Assembly (NCBI RefSeq): GCF_014641595.1
Contig: NZ_BMIA01000001.1
Coordinates: 992,001-1,056,000, forward strand
DNA: 64,000 bases
Direction of reading: 5' to 3'
Source of the DNA: Dyadobacter endophyticus
GTDB taxonomy: Bacteria; Bacteroidota; Bacteroidia; Cytophagales; Spirosomataceae
A program made the position numbers and the translations under genes. Below are positions 54,096 to 63,700 of this stretch, piece by piece; the stretch's first letter is position 1; the number at the start of each line of letters is the position of its first letter. The notes beneath the pieces were generated by a model. That model was given only the letters and a program-made list of their open reading frames with translations, did not search any database and was not told the DNA's origin.

Positions 54096-54986
54096 TTATA
54101 AGTCGCGAAGGAGCAATCGTACCTCCGTTAGATATTTAGTGCGGGCATTCCCTTCTCTACCGTCAAACTGACTTAGCTCTTCCGCCTGAAAGGCTTTTAC
54201 AAATGAGCTTTGCTCAAAATCATGTATCAACCAGGAGTTGAAGGAGGCGGCAACCTGAGGTGCATCTGTTGTCATCCTGATATAGCCTTTTTCCATCAGC
54301 ACGTAGTAAAGCGCGGCAATGTAAAGCCTTCCACCCTTGGATTGTTTGCAATACCGGTAATTATCCGAGTCCCCGATTGGCGCAATCCATCGCTCCGTCA
54401 ACAAGATACGCTTCAAGCGTTTAAATTTGAGCAGCCTTTCGGCTGCATCCCCGTCGGTAAATTGTTCCTGGAAGCTGTCCGACGCCCGCATTCGTGAAAC
54501 CTTCTTCGTAGTGGTCCCTGGCTTTGGCATTTGTTGAACTAAAATTTTCAACTCCTTTCTCCACCCTTCCAGATCAAGCAATTTGTCTGCAACGGCTTCC
54601 GACGATAAGGTTTGAACCCAATTTGAGATTGAAGTGAGAGTTTCATAGATGGCTTTTTCAGACCCATAGTCCTCTCTTGACAAAAGGTACTCAATTACCT
54701 CCCGGTTATGTCGTAGTGTGAATGCCGTGCGACGCTTGACTTGTCGAATCCGATCTCGCTTAGACTGACCGAACCACCAATGAAGCCAGTCAGGCTTGGA
54801 AATGCCTTGCTCGTGAGAAGTAATAAAGTCACCGATATCGTTTCTCCTAACTGTAAATGAATACCTGTTATGATACAGAATCAGCAGTCGGTTCAGGCTA
54901 GTCAAATCGTCTTCATAGAAAGTGCCTGCAAATTCTTCAATAATGTATTTCAAAAAGGGATACCGAAGGTTGGAGTGAAGATTCAT
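54096..54986 (-). CDS. Element protein of unknown function (296 aa)
   Basis: A mostly helical, basic protein. Notable segments are LNRLLILYHNRYSFTVRRNDIGDF, the Trp-rich DWLHWWFGQSK and RRTAFTLRHNREVIEYLLS. The pattern is loosely like RteC-type regulators of Bacteroides elements, but I cannot claim it. ATG 54986 was preferred to GTG 55010. It is the outermost gene of the mobilization module before the defence island, on the opposite strand to it. Confidence 0.55.
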   Translation of the reverse strand: MNLHSNLRYPFLKYIIEEFAGTFYEDDLTSLNRLLILYHNRYSFTVRRNDIGDFITSHEQGISKPDWLHWWFGQSKRDRIRQVKRRTAFTLRHNREVIEYLLSREDYGSEKAIYETLTSISNWVQTLSSEAVADKLLDLEGWRKELKILVQQMPKPGTTTKKVSRMRASDSFQEQFTDGDAAERLLKFKRLKRILLTERWIAPIGDSDNYRYCKQSKGGRLYIAALYYVLMEKGYIRMTTDAPQVAASFNSWLIHDFEQSSFVKAFQAEELSQFDGREGNARTKYLTEVRLLLRDL

Positions 54987-55010
54987 GGTCTTGCGGTCAA
55001 ATAACGTCAC

Positions 55011-55374
55011 TACAGCAATATAATAACTATCGGTTACAAAAACATGATCCGCCTACTGCGTGGCATTATAATTGATGTTGATCCTCCACATCTGCCGACC
55101 AAATTCATCGGCAATAGCAGCGACATGCAGCGCACTATTCCCTGTACTCCATCAACGAGCGAGATCAAAGCAATGTACATCGAGTCCACAAATAGAAGGG
55201 CCAGGAAGACTTCGAGAAAATCCCACATAAGTGTATCTTGAACAACGAACGCGAGCTTTTCGCAAACTGGACATGGATACTGCGCCAGTTGTCTTGTACG
55301 AACCGGATAATAAATTTGGTAGGTATTCTATCGTTCTGAACTGCTTATTGTAACGTACCATCCAGCATACGTAA
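55011..55374. other. Intergenic region before the Gabija-like genes
   Basis: About 360 bp between divergent genes with no supported gene. It must hold the promoter of the nuclease-helicase operon; no consensus box is clear. Confidence 0.45.
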
Positions 55375-57528
55375 ATGTACATTTCAAAACTCTCCATTCG
55401 AAATTTTCGCAACTTTAGAAATACAACTATTGGATTTAAGAAGGGAATTAACACGCTAATCGGCGAGAATGGATCAGGTAAATCCAATGTTCTATACGCA
55501 CTCAGGCTCCTAATCGACGAGAGCCTTCCTCGTGCGGTGAGATTCAACGAATCCGACTTCAACCGCAGTTTGGGGAGCAAGTGGCATGGGCACTGGATCA
55601 TCATCCAAATCGAATTCTTGGAGCTAGATGCAGCCGAGGAAGCACAGGCAATTGCGATGCACCAAATCGGTGACATGGAAACATATGATTCCAAGGTCGG
55701 AAGTTATGCGTTGATATTTAGGCCGAAGGAAAAGATAAGGCAACAGCTTTATGAATGCGCCTCCGATCGTCGAAAATCGCAAGAGTCGCTGGCTCAAATA
55801 CTCGATGCCATAACCCTAAACGATTATGAGGTGACCTTTCGCGGACGAGGAAATGTAGATTTTTCTATCGACACAAACTATCAAAAATATGTGGGGGATT
55901 TCGATGAAATACAATTTCCTGATCCGAATGATAAACAGGAAGATGTTTACGGAATCAGGCTGCAAGGATTCTCAATCCCGAATGAACTCTCCTGTACATT
56001 TATTAAAGCACTTCGAGATGTTGAAGCGGATCTTAGGTCATTTAGGGACAACCCACTCCTTAGTCTTTTACGGGGGAAAGAAAAAAGTATTCCGATTGTA
56101 GAAAAAGAGTCAATTGTGCGGAAGGTTGTAGACCTCAACGATGAAATTGGAAAACTGGATGAAATTAATGATGTTGCAGCGGGAATTACCCACAGTATCA
56201 AGAGCGCTGTTGGAGAAACATATGCACCCGGCATTGAAATCAGGTCTGAAGTGCCCTCTGATATAGAACAACTTCTGCAATCGCTTAAATTATGGGTTGG
56301 TGACCCAGATGAGCCGGGGTACAAAGGAAGGATTCGCGAATTGAGCCTCGGGGGTGCAAATCTTATTTTTTTATCCCTTAAACTACTTGAATACGAAAGG
56401 GTTAAAGCGCTAGATAAAATAGCTAATTTTCTGCTCATCGAAGAGCCTGAGGCCCACATCCATACTCATATCCAGAAAACCCTCTTCCACAAAGTACAAA
56501 ACAGCGACACACAAATAATTGTAACTACCCATTCAACCCAGATATCTTCGGTCAGCAAGATTAGTTCTGTCAATATCCTTTCTCGTTCGCAAAACCAAGC
56601 ACAAGTCTTCAACCCGTCAAACGGATTGAGTGAACAAGAAGTGGTTGCTATTGAACGATACTTGGATGCGGTGAGAACCGATTTGCTGTTTGCTAAAGGG
56701 GTCGTCTTGGTTGAAGGGGATGCTGAACATATTATTATTCCAACCATGTTCAAAAAGATATTTGGAGCTTCTCTTGACGAAATCGGCGTCAGCCTTGTAA
56801 ATATCGGTAGCACCGGATTCAGCAATATAGCATCGATATTTCACAATGATCGGGTTAGGAAAAAGTGTGCCATTATTACCGATGAGGACAAATCGATTCT
56901 GGATCTTCCAGACGACAAAAATGATGATACATTGGAAGAACGATCATGTAGAAACTCGGAAATATCCGGAGCGCGTAGGAAAAGGATATTGGACCGTTTT
57001 TGCAAAACAAACAAATGGGTTTCCCCATTTTACGGTAAACACACATTTGAAGTTGAATTTGTCGGTTGTGGAAATGATCACGAAGTACGGATGCTTGTTG
57101 AAAAACATTACAGCAACCCTAGTTTGATAAGGGAAATTAATGATGCACTAAAAAGTGAGCACGTTGACATTTATGGAAAAGAAATCCTTCGTTTGGCCAA
57201 TCGTTTTAAAAAAGGATGGTTCGCACTAAAGCTTGAGGAGCATATCACACATTTGACATTTATGCCTACATACATCTTGGAAGCTATAACATTTGCTTGC
57301 CCTCATGTATCGTTTGAGGTACTACGAAGCATGGCGTTGTTTCGTTTGCAAGCGTTCGCGAAACGCGCCTATGAGGACAATAGTATCGACTACGCTATGC
57401 TAACGAAAAACTTACAGGCGATTTCGGATGCGCAGGAGTCAGTTGATTACTTTGCCACAGAACTTCCTGATGATCAACTTAGCAAATTCATAGAGCTTAC
57501 AAATTCTCAAAAATGTTTCAGGACCTAA
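55375..57528 (+). CDS. gajA: OLD-family nuclease, Gabija GajA-like (class 2)
   Basis: A 717-aa ATPase-nuclease. The N-terminal ABC-type ATPase has Walker A GENGSGKS (30-37), a signature region LSLGGANLIFLSLKL and Walker B LLIEEPEAH (353-361). The C-terminal TOPRIM domain shows the metal Glu pair in VEGDAE (447 and 451) and Asp503/Asp505 in TDEDKS. OLD class 2 proteins are encoded next to a UvrD-type helicase, as here with a 16-nt overlap. In Gabija the nuclease cuts DNA when nucleotides are depleted by phage. It is longer than the typical 580-aa GajA. Confidence 0.87.
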   Translation: MYISKLSIRNFRNFRNTTIGFKKGINTLIGENGSGKSNVLYALRLLIDESLPRAVRFNESDFNRSLGSKWHGHWIIIQIEFLELDAAEEAQAIAMHQIGDMETYDSKVGSYALIFRPKEKIRQQLYECASDRRKSQESLAQILDAITLNDYEVTFRGRGNVDFSIDTNYQKYVGDFDEIQFPDPNDKQEDVYGIRLQGFSIPNELSCTFIKALRDVEADLRSFRDNPLLSLLRGKEKSIPIVEKESIVRKVVDLNDEIGKLDEINDVAAGITHSIKSAVGETYAPGIEIRSEVPSDIEQLLQSLKLWVGDPDEPGYKGRIRELSLGGANLIFLSLKLLEYERVKALDKIANFLLIEEPEAHIHTHIQKTLFHKVQNSDTQIIVTTHSTQISSVSKISSVNILSRSQNQAQVFNPSNGLSEQEVVAIERYLDAVRTDLLFAKGVVLVEGDAEHIIIPTMFKKIFGASLDEIGVSLVNIGSTGFSNIASIFHNDRVRKKCAIITDEDKSILDLPDDKNDDTLEERSCRNSEISGARRKRILDRFCKTNKWVSPFYGKHTFEVEFVGCGNDHEVRMLVEKHYSNPSLIREINDALKSEHVDIYGKEILRLANRFKKGWFALKLEEHITHLTFMPTYILEAITFACPHVSFEVLRSMALFRLQAFAKRAYEDNSIDYAMLTKNLQAISDAQESVDYFATELPDDQLSKFIELTNSQKCFRT

Positions 57529-59267
57529 ATAAGCAACAGAAAACGGCAGTCTTGACGGCTGGTCATGTTTTGTTGAGTGCCTGCCCCGGTAGTGGAAAAA
57601 CACGAGTGCTTGCTACCAAAGTGGGATTGGAACTTGATAAAATCAGTAACACAAAAAAAATGGTTGTCGCTTTAACGTTTACTAACAGGGCAGCAGAGGA
57701 GATAAAACGTAGATTGGCTAAAATTGATATCGACGCTGAGAAGCTCTGGGCTGGTACCATTCATTCATTTTGCCTTGAATGGATAATCAGGCCATACTCT
57801 CCGTACCTTGAAGAGGTCAAGAATGGATTCGTAATTGCAGATGAATACAAATGCGAGGACTTGATAGCGTCTTTGAAAGACCAATACGGCTTCGAGTGGT
57901 GGGAAAGCATTTCCACTCGGCGAAATCTTGATGGAGCGTTTTCCGAACGGGATCCAAGGTTTCGCGATCTTCTTTCTAATTATGATCAAATGCTCGCAGG
58001 GCAGCGGTTGATTGATTTCGATCTAATACTTTATTTTTCTTACAAGCTGCTTCATCAATATCCAAAAATTTGCAAAAGCCTTAGCAATCTGATCCATCTG
58101 CTAGCAGTTGATGAATACCAGGACACCCAAGAGCTACAGTATGCGATACTAGCGAAGATAGTCTCCGCAAGAGAGAGTACGACTTCGCTATTTATGGTAG
58201 GCGATGAAGATCAGGCAATTTATGGATCCCTCGGAGGGGTAGCTAAATCCTTGCCAGACATCAGCGTTCAATTTGGGAAGATTTCGATCACGCCCTTAGA
58301 GCTTTCTGGGAATTATAGAAGTACTCAGCGTATCATCGACTACTACCGAAATTATCAGAGTCGAGCAATTTCCATTGAATCTCTGGCAGCTCATGCCGAA
58401 GAGGCTGGACTCCTCACTTTTAATAACGAGATCCATAAAGATGATCTGCCGGTTTATATCGCGGAGATCATTCAGCACAATATTGCCATGGGCGTCCCTG
58501 AGCATGAGATATGTGTATTAGCTCCTCAATGGCCTTTGGTAATACCTATGGGTAAAATGCTGAAATCACGACTGCCGGATGTCAACTTTGACGCCGTTGG
58601 ATTATCTCCATTAATGAAAAATAAGGAGAACATTTGGTTTAAAGTAGCCAGGCTCTTTCTAGTACCTCCGTCGCCGAGAATGTATTTTGTCCGAGCCCGA
58701 TGGACTTTTGAACTTATTGACGAATTTGTGGCCTTAGGTATCGAAATATTACCGGGGGTGGAGAAAAAGGCCAAAGTCTTTCTCCGGCATCTCAACAGTG
58801 TTACGTGCGACGAAGATGACGGTCTTGCGCATTTAGAACATTGCTTCGGTGAATTAATGGAGCGCCTGGGAATAGAAATTGCGCAGAATTCGACCTTAAA
58901 ACAGCACTGGGAGTATTTTTTCGAGAGCACAAAAAAACGCATGGACGACGCACGCTTTGATTATGCGCGGGATATCGGCAGTTTCAAGAAACTATTTAGC
59001 CACGCGACCGGTGTTGTGGTCAATACATGTCATGGAGTCAAGGGGGAGGAATTTCATACTGTAATTGCTTTTGGTCTGTTGCATGGGTATGTCCCTAACT
59101 GGAAAGATGACGATCATTTGGCAACCTCAAAGAAGCTGCTTTATGTGATCTGTAGTCGGGCTAAAAATCATCTTCATCTTATCTCTGAAAGGGGGCGGAA
59201 AACTAGGAAAGGATCCCCATATACAACTACCATGCATTTACAAAATGTGCGCTACCCCTATGACTAG
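57513..59267 (+). CDS. gajB: UvrD/Rep-type helicase, Gabija GajB-like
   Basis: A 584-aa superfamily 1 helicase. It shows the Q region LNKQQKTAVL, Walker A ACPGSGKT (23-30), LTFTNRAAEEIKRRL, Walker B AVDEYQDTQ, GDEDQAIYGS, LSGNYRST and, in the second domain, NTCHGVKGEEFHTVIAFG and ICSRAKNHLHL. The overlapping OLD gene marks the pair as a Gabija-like anti-phage system. In known Gabija, GajB senses DNA ends and activates GajA. It is a bit longer than the usual ~500 aa. Confidence 0.87.
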   Translation: MFQDLNKQQKTAVLTAGHVLLSACPGSGKTRVLATKVGLELDKISNTKKMVVALTFTNRAAEEIKRRLAKIDIDAEKLWAGTIHSFCLEWIIRPYSPYLEEVKNGFVIADEYKCEDLIASLKDQYGFEWWESISTRRNLDGAFSERDPRFRDLLSNYDQMLAGQRLIDFDLILYFSYKLLHQYPKICKSLSNLIHLLAVDEYQDTQELQYAILAKIVSARESTTSLFMVGDEDQAIYGSLGGVAKSLPDISVQFGKISITPLELSGNYRSTQRIIDYYRNYQSRAISIESLAAHAEEAGLLTFNNEIHKDDLPVYIAEIIQHNIAMGVPEHEICVLAPQWPLVIPMGKMLKSRLPDVNFDAVGLSPLMKNKENIWFKVARLFLVPPSPRMYFVRARWTFELIDEFVALGIEILPGVEKKAKVFLRHLNSVTCDEDDGLAHLEHCFGELMERLGIEIAQNSTLKQHWEYFFESTKKRMDDARFDYARDIGSFKKLFSHATGVVVNTCHGVKGEEFHTVIAFGLLHGYVPNWKDDDHLATSKKLLYVICSRAKNHLHLISERGRKTRKGSPYTTTMHLQNVRYPYD

Positions 59268-59524
59268 TACACTTCGGCCTCGCACTGAACTGCTTGTGAG
59301 CCTCTCCCAGGTATTAGACGGTTGAAAGTAGAGTTTCCGGTGTTTCTCATGATGTACTTTCAAGGACTTTGCTTCACTGTAAAATTGAGCGGTGCAGCGA
59401 AACGGGCGAATAAAGTGTGTATTTCGAAAAGGCTAGAAACTCCTTTACCTACCTTGGCGGCATTATCGACACTACGAATCCGGAGTGACTTTAGCAGAAC
59501 AAAATTAAAAGACCAAATAAGCAA

Positions 59525-60199
59525 ATGAAGAAGCTATCTGTCAAAGAAATTATTGAATTCAGAAATAAGTCTGCGAGGCGTAGAAAGAGTTTCATAGATT
59601 CGTTGAAATCAGATACCCCTAAACTAATTTTAGAAGGTGGCGACTATTGGGTGACCTGCATAAGTGCCATTAGCAACAGCTACAAACTAAATGACACAAG
59701 ACCGATAGTAGCCAAAATAGTTGAACTTGAGGGAAAATTTGAACATAGTAAATATAGCAGGACAAAAATAATGTATAAAAGGAACATTGACATTCTGCGC
59801 ACTTACGAAACTGCTAATTTAGCGAATTGGAGACCTTTAAGCGAGTTGAGATTTATTAGAAAGAGTAAATACAACTCTATAATCCTAATTGAGGGGTTAC
59901 AAATTCAGGTAACTCCAAATCATGTTTTTGCCTTTAAAGAGGACGACACTGATAAAATTGGTGCAATTTGGTTTATAGCAAAGTTGAACGGCTTTAAGGC
60001 AAGTGAATTAGGGATGTTTACTGATATTTTGTACCGTTACCTAAAATTAAACTTCTCTAGCGATTACGTAATCGATATGAAATATTGTATTGCCGTCGAC
60101 GTTTGCAGCGGCCTTGATGTGAGATTCTCTCAACTATCGGACGGCGAAATTCCGGCTCTGCTGAATTCGACTTTAGGAGAAATAAGAAAATTATTATAG
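59525..60199 (+). CDS. Unknown AT-rich gene in the defence island
   Basis: A 224-aa protein of unknown family. It is soluble, with a basic N-terminus (IEFRNKSARRRKSFIDSL), a middle rich in Ile/Asn/Lys, and a conserved-looking C-terminus (FSQLSDGEIPALLNSTLGEI). Base composition is clearly more A+T-rich than that of its neighbours, a sign of recent transfer. It lies 257 bp after the helicase on the same strand and could be a third defence component or an independent gene. Confidence 0.55.
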   Translation: MKKLSVKEIIEFRNKSARRRKSFIDSLKSDTPKLILEGGDYWVTCISAISNSYKLNDTRPIVAKIVELEGKFEHSKYSRTKIMYKRNIDILRTYETANLANWRPLSELRFIRKSKYNSIILIEGLQIQVTPNHVFAFKEDDTDKIGAIWFIAKLNGFKASELGMFTDILYRYLKLNFSSDYVIDMKYCIAVDVCSGLDVRFSQLSDGEIPALLNSTLGEIRKLL

Positions 60200-60790
60200 T
60201 ATTTTCTCACTAGTAATAAAATACTAAGCTAAAAAACAGATATTTAGGCAGTTCAAGAAAGACGAGTTATACTAGAATCCCGATTGGATTGCATGTAATG
60301 AAGCGGTCGTAATCTACTTCGGAAGCAACTAACCGGTTGGGATGATGCAATTCACCGTGTAACTTCAGCAAGGTGACAGCATCAGAATCATTCGAGATAG
60401 TAATTGATCCTCATCTAGGATAGGTCGCCAATAGTTGGAGAGGGAAGCGTATCCTTATTCGAGTAAAAATTCGAAATTAGTAGTGCAGACGATGTCAAAC
60501 TGCAAGTCACAAAATGCCACGTGTGTCTTGCCCGCCTTTACTGAATTTACGAGCAACAAATGCTTGATTATCAAATTATTGAATACTATATCATACTCAA
60601 ATATAAGGGTAAAATACTTGCTTTCTGAATTGAGACTGTACCGGGAATTTCTGTGCAGTTGCAGAAATTAGTGTCGCGTCTGATGAATTTTCTTGCCTGA
60701 CATCACCCGTATCACTAAGCGAATAAGCTCCTGTTAGACCGCCTCGCCAAAATGTCAGGAAAACTCATAGAAGTTACCTTGTACGGTGAC
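60200..60790. other. Nearly 600 bp without a supported gene
   Basis: An AT-rich stretch between convergent genes. Only short frames without protein-like character are seen, and no clear terminator. It may be a leftover of earlier insertions. Confidence 0.4.
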
Positions 60791-63700
60791 CTACCTGAGC
60801 CGTTTACCAATACTCGCCTGCATATCTTCTTCCTTTGCGTCGTGCTCATAAATGTCCTCCAAACGTTGATAAATCGTTGCGGCAACAAATGGCTGAGTGA
60901 ATTCGACGGCGGTTTTCCACTTTCTGTATCTTGCCGCAATTGACCGCTCCTGGTCGCCACCTTCGATTTTCGAGTGCACGCCACGCGAGTTGTACAAGCC
61001 TGTAACCACCGCCTCCGCTATTTTCTCAGATTGCACATGTTCCAAAACCTCTCTGACAGCCTCACACGGACGAATTCCATCGATACCTGCTGGTGCATGG
61101 GATAACATCTTCCCAATCGCAGAATCTCCTCCATCGTCGCGTCCAAGTTCTGCACATGCACTCCTGACTGCTTTTACCCAATTTAGTAGCAGCTCCGGGT
61201 CAATATCTCCATTTCTATTACGGCCAGGTACTCTATGTAGACTTTCAATTAGTTTGTACCCGCGCAACGACCGCCTTGCAAACTGAATTGGATCATCGAC
61301 CTGTAAGTCGGCAGTGTCGGTCTTACCATCGCCTCTTTTGTAAAACCAAGCGACAGCTAAGGCGAAAATTTTTGGGTTATTTTCGATGTACTTTTCCAAA
61401 TTTGGAATGCCTCGATGTCCGGCATATCCCCCTCCATCCGCAAGCACGTCAAGATATCCAAACTCAAGAATAGCCAATTCCTCCAAAGTAAATTCACCGC
61501 TTGCCTCGAGATACTCGAAAGCCTTTTCTATTTCCCAAATACTTATTCTGTTCAGTTCCTCGGAGGTATCGTCAATAGTAACTAGTGCATCGAGTAGCTT
61601 GAACAATGTTGTTGGATGCAGGTTTTCAAGACTTCCTGCGACGAAATCGAAGGCAGCAGCGGGACGCTTAAATGTTATCAATTTAGCGACTATTTCATTT
61701 AGATCGTCCTTAGTCTGGCGCTCCCACCGCAACCTTACCATTGTCCAATACTGCTTTTGCAGGGAGTCTGGGAGCTTCGAAACCAAAATCCAAGTAGTGG
61801 AGCGGAATGGGGCGAATTCGAGCACCTTTGCGTATTCCTCTTGGGTAGTGACTTTTTCAATCTTTTGGATAATGGCAGTCAATGATTTATCATCATGTAG
61901 CGCGATTAATGCACCACCTATCAGGTTGTCGCACGTAGCCCGATTCGAATTGTTCAAAGACCGAAGGATGCTGACGATAAATTCAGCGATATCTTTCGTT
62001 TTGAGGATGTCTGAGGTCATCAACCAGCCAATGATAAAAGCAGTTTTGCCAGATTCTGCAAGTGCCATAATACCTGCGACTCGCCGTTCCCCCCAAATTA
62101 TTCGCAGCGCATTGATCCTTTTCTTTTTTATCCGTTTATCTCGTGCTTGAAGGTTAGTTTCTCCATCAATTATCTCGTCATAAGACTCGTCAACCCAATT
62201 TTGTTTAAACAACCATTCATGACGACTAATGACATCGGTAGGCTCAAGGAGGGCGTACGCAGAGTTGGCAGCTTCCACCAGTTGAGTTGCGTTTTTCTTT
62301 TTTATCCGAGCGATGCCCTTTGCCGACATAAGAGTAACTCTGATTCGTTCGCGAATGACTGCCTTGTCTCTATCGGACGCGCTCTTTCCCCAATCTTCAA
62401 CAATCCGCCAAACCGATATTTGGCGATCTCGATCCAAAATGTGAATCCGGCAAATCAGATCGTCTACAGTTGACAGATTGTGTTTTGGCCAGTTCAAGCA
62501 AATATCTGCAACAGTGCTGATGAAATTGTAAGCTTCCTCGTGAGATACTGGATCTCCATGACCCTGCCCATCGTTTCTCCACCTAGGTTTATAGCTATAA
62601 GTGCCATAGCTAGGCTTATTGCTGAATTGCTCCACACAAAGAGACCAGCCAATCTCAGGATAAGCTTTAACTATGTTGCGCAAAACCTCAATTCGCTGGT
62701 CCACATTCGCTGCCGTTTGAGGCATCCAAGCTCGGAAAATGGCACTAAGAGATGCGATAGGTGTATTAGCCCAGTTGTCTTCAATCTTAGTTTCTGACAG
62801 CTTTGCTAATATTAATGCCGTCCGGTATATTGTTTCTGGTGACCAAGCCAAGCTTTCCAAGGCGCAAAGCAAACCAATTCTAGGGCACGAACTAAATATC
62901 CCTGAGTCAACGGGGCGTAAAAGGGCAGTGCATGCGGAAGCGTTACTTCTTAAATCATGTTCAATCATTTTCAGGAATTGATCAGGCGAAGCTTCAGCAT
63001 AACTTGCTAAATCTAGGCCATGCATTTCAAGCGTTCGACTCGTCAATGGATCGCCAAGAAGCTTGCGCACTGTCTTTGCAACGAACTGCTCCACATCAAT
63101 TCCAAGCCTTCTTTGAAATAGATTGTTGCCATGTACTGCCAACAAAACCAGCGTTTCCGCTATTCCATTTCGCAGAGCTTTCGAGATCTCTCGCCTCTTG
63201 CTATAAATACCAAGGGCGAAGAGGTGTCCAGGTGGGTAGTCGATCGCTGGATCATCCTCGCTTAAGACAATTTCGGCAACAGTGAAGAAATTTGAAATCT
63301 CGTCCTTAGTGAGGCTGGTGCTTATAGCAAACAAAACGTCAATCTTTGATATCAGTCCCCTGTATTCACCCTCCGACCAAAGTGGGGTGTCATTAATCTG
63401 TGTAATTCGTTGGAAGGTTTTTTCCAGCTCGTTATATTGTTTCCTGTTAGCAAGAATTGATAACAATTCGCGATCACGTGCATTTGAGGAACTCCATGCT
63501 CCCGCAAATAGGTAGGGCACCATGCTTGACGCCATTTCGTCGTTCGATGCCCATTCGGGTCGCCGAATTTCTGGCACATTTGAAAGCCGACGACGCAATA
63601 CCGTCAGAGAACGGCCAGATTCTATCTCAAGCCTGTTGACTTTATCGTTATCAAACGCCATCTTTTCAAGAGCCTGACGAAATGTGACCGTGCTCACCGG

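Noticed and set aside
60435..60671. 78-codon frame between the orphan gene and the giant gene
   Set aside because: Cys/Asn-rich with no protein-like character in an AT-rich stretch.
61386..62150. 254-codon frame inside the giant protein gene on the other strand
   Set aside because: It is Ser-rich antisense of the helical-repeat gene, which is open over more than 3 kb.
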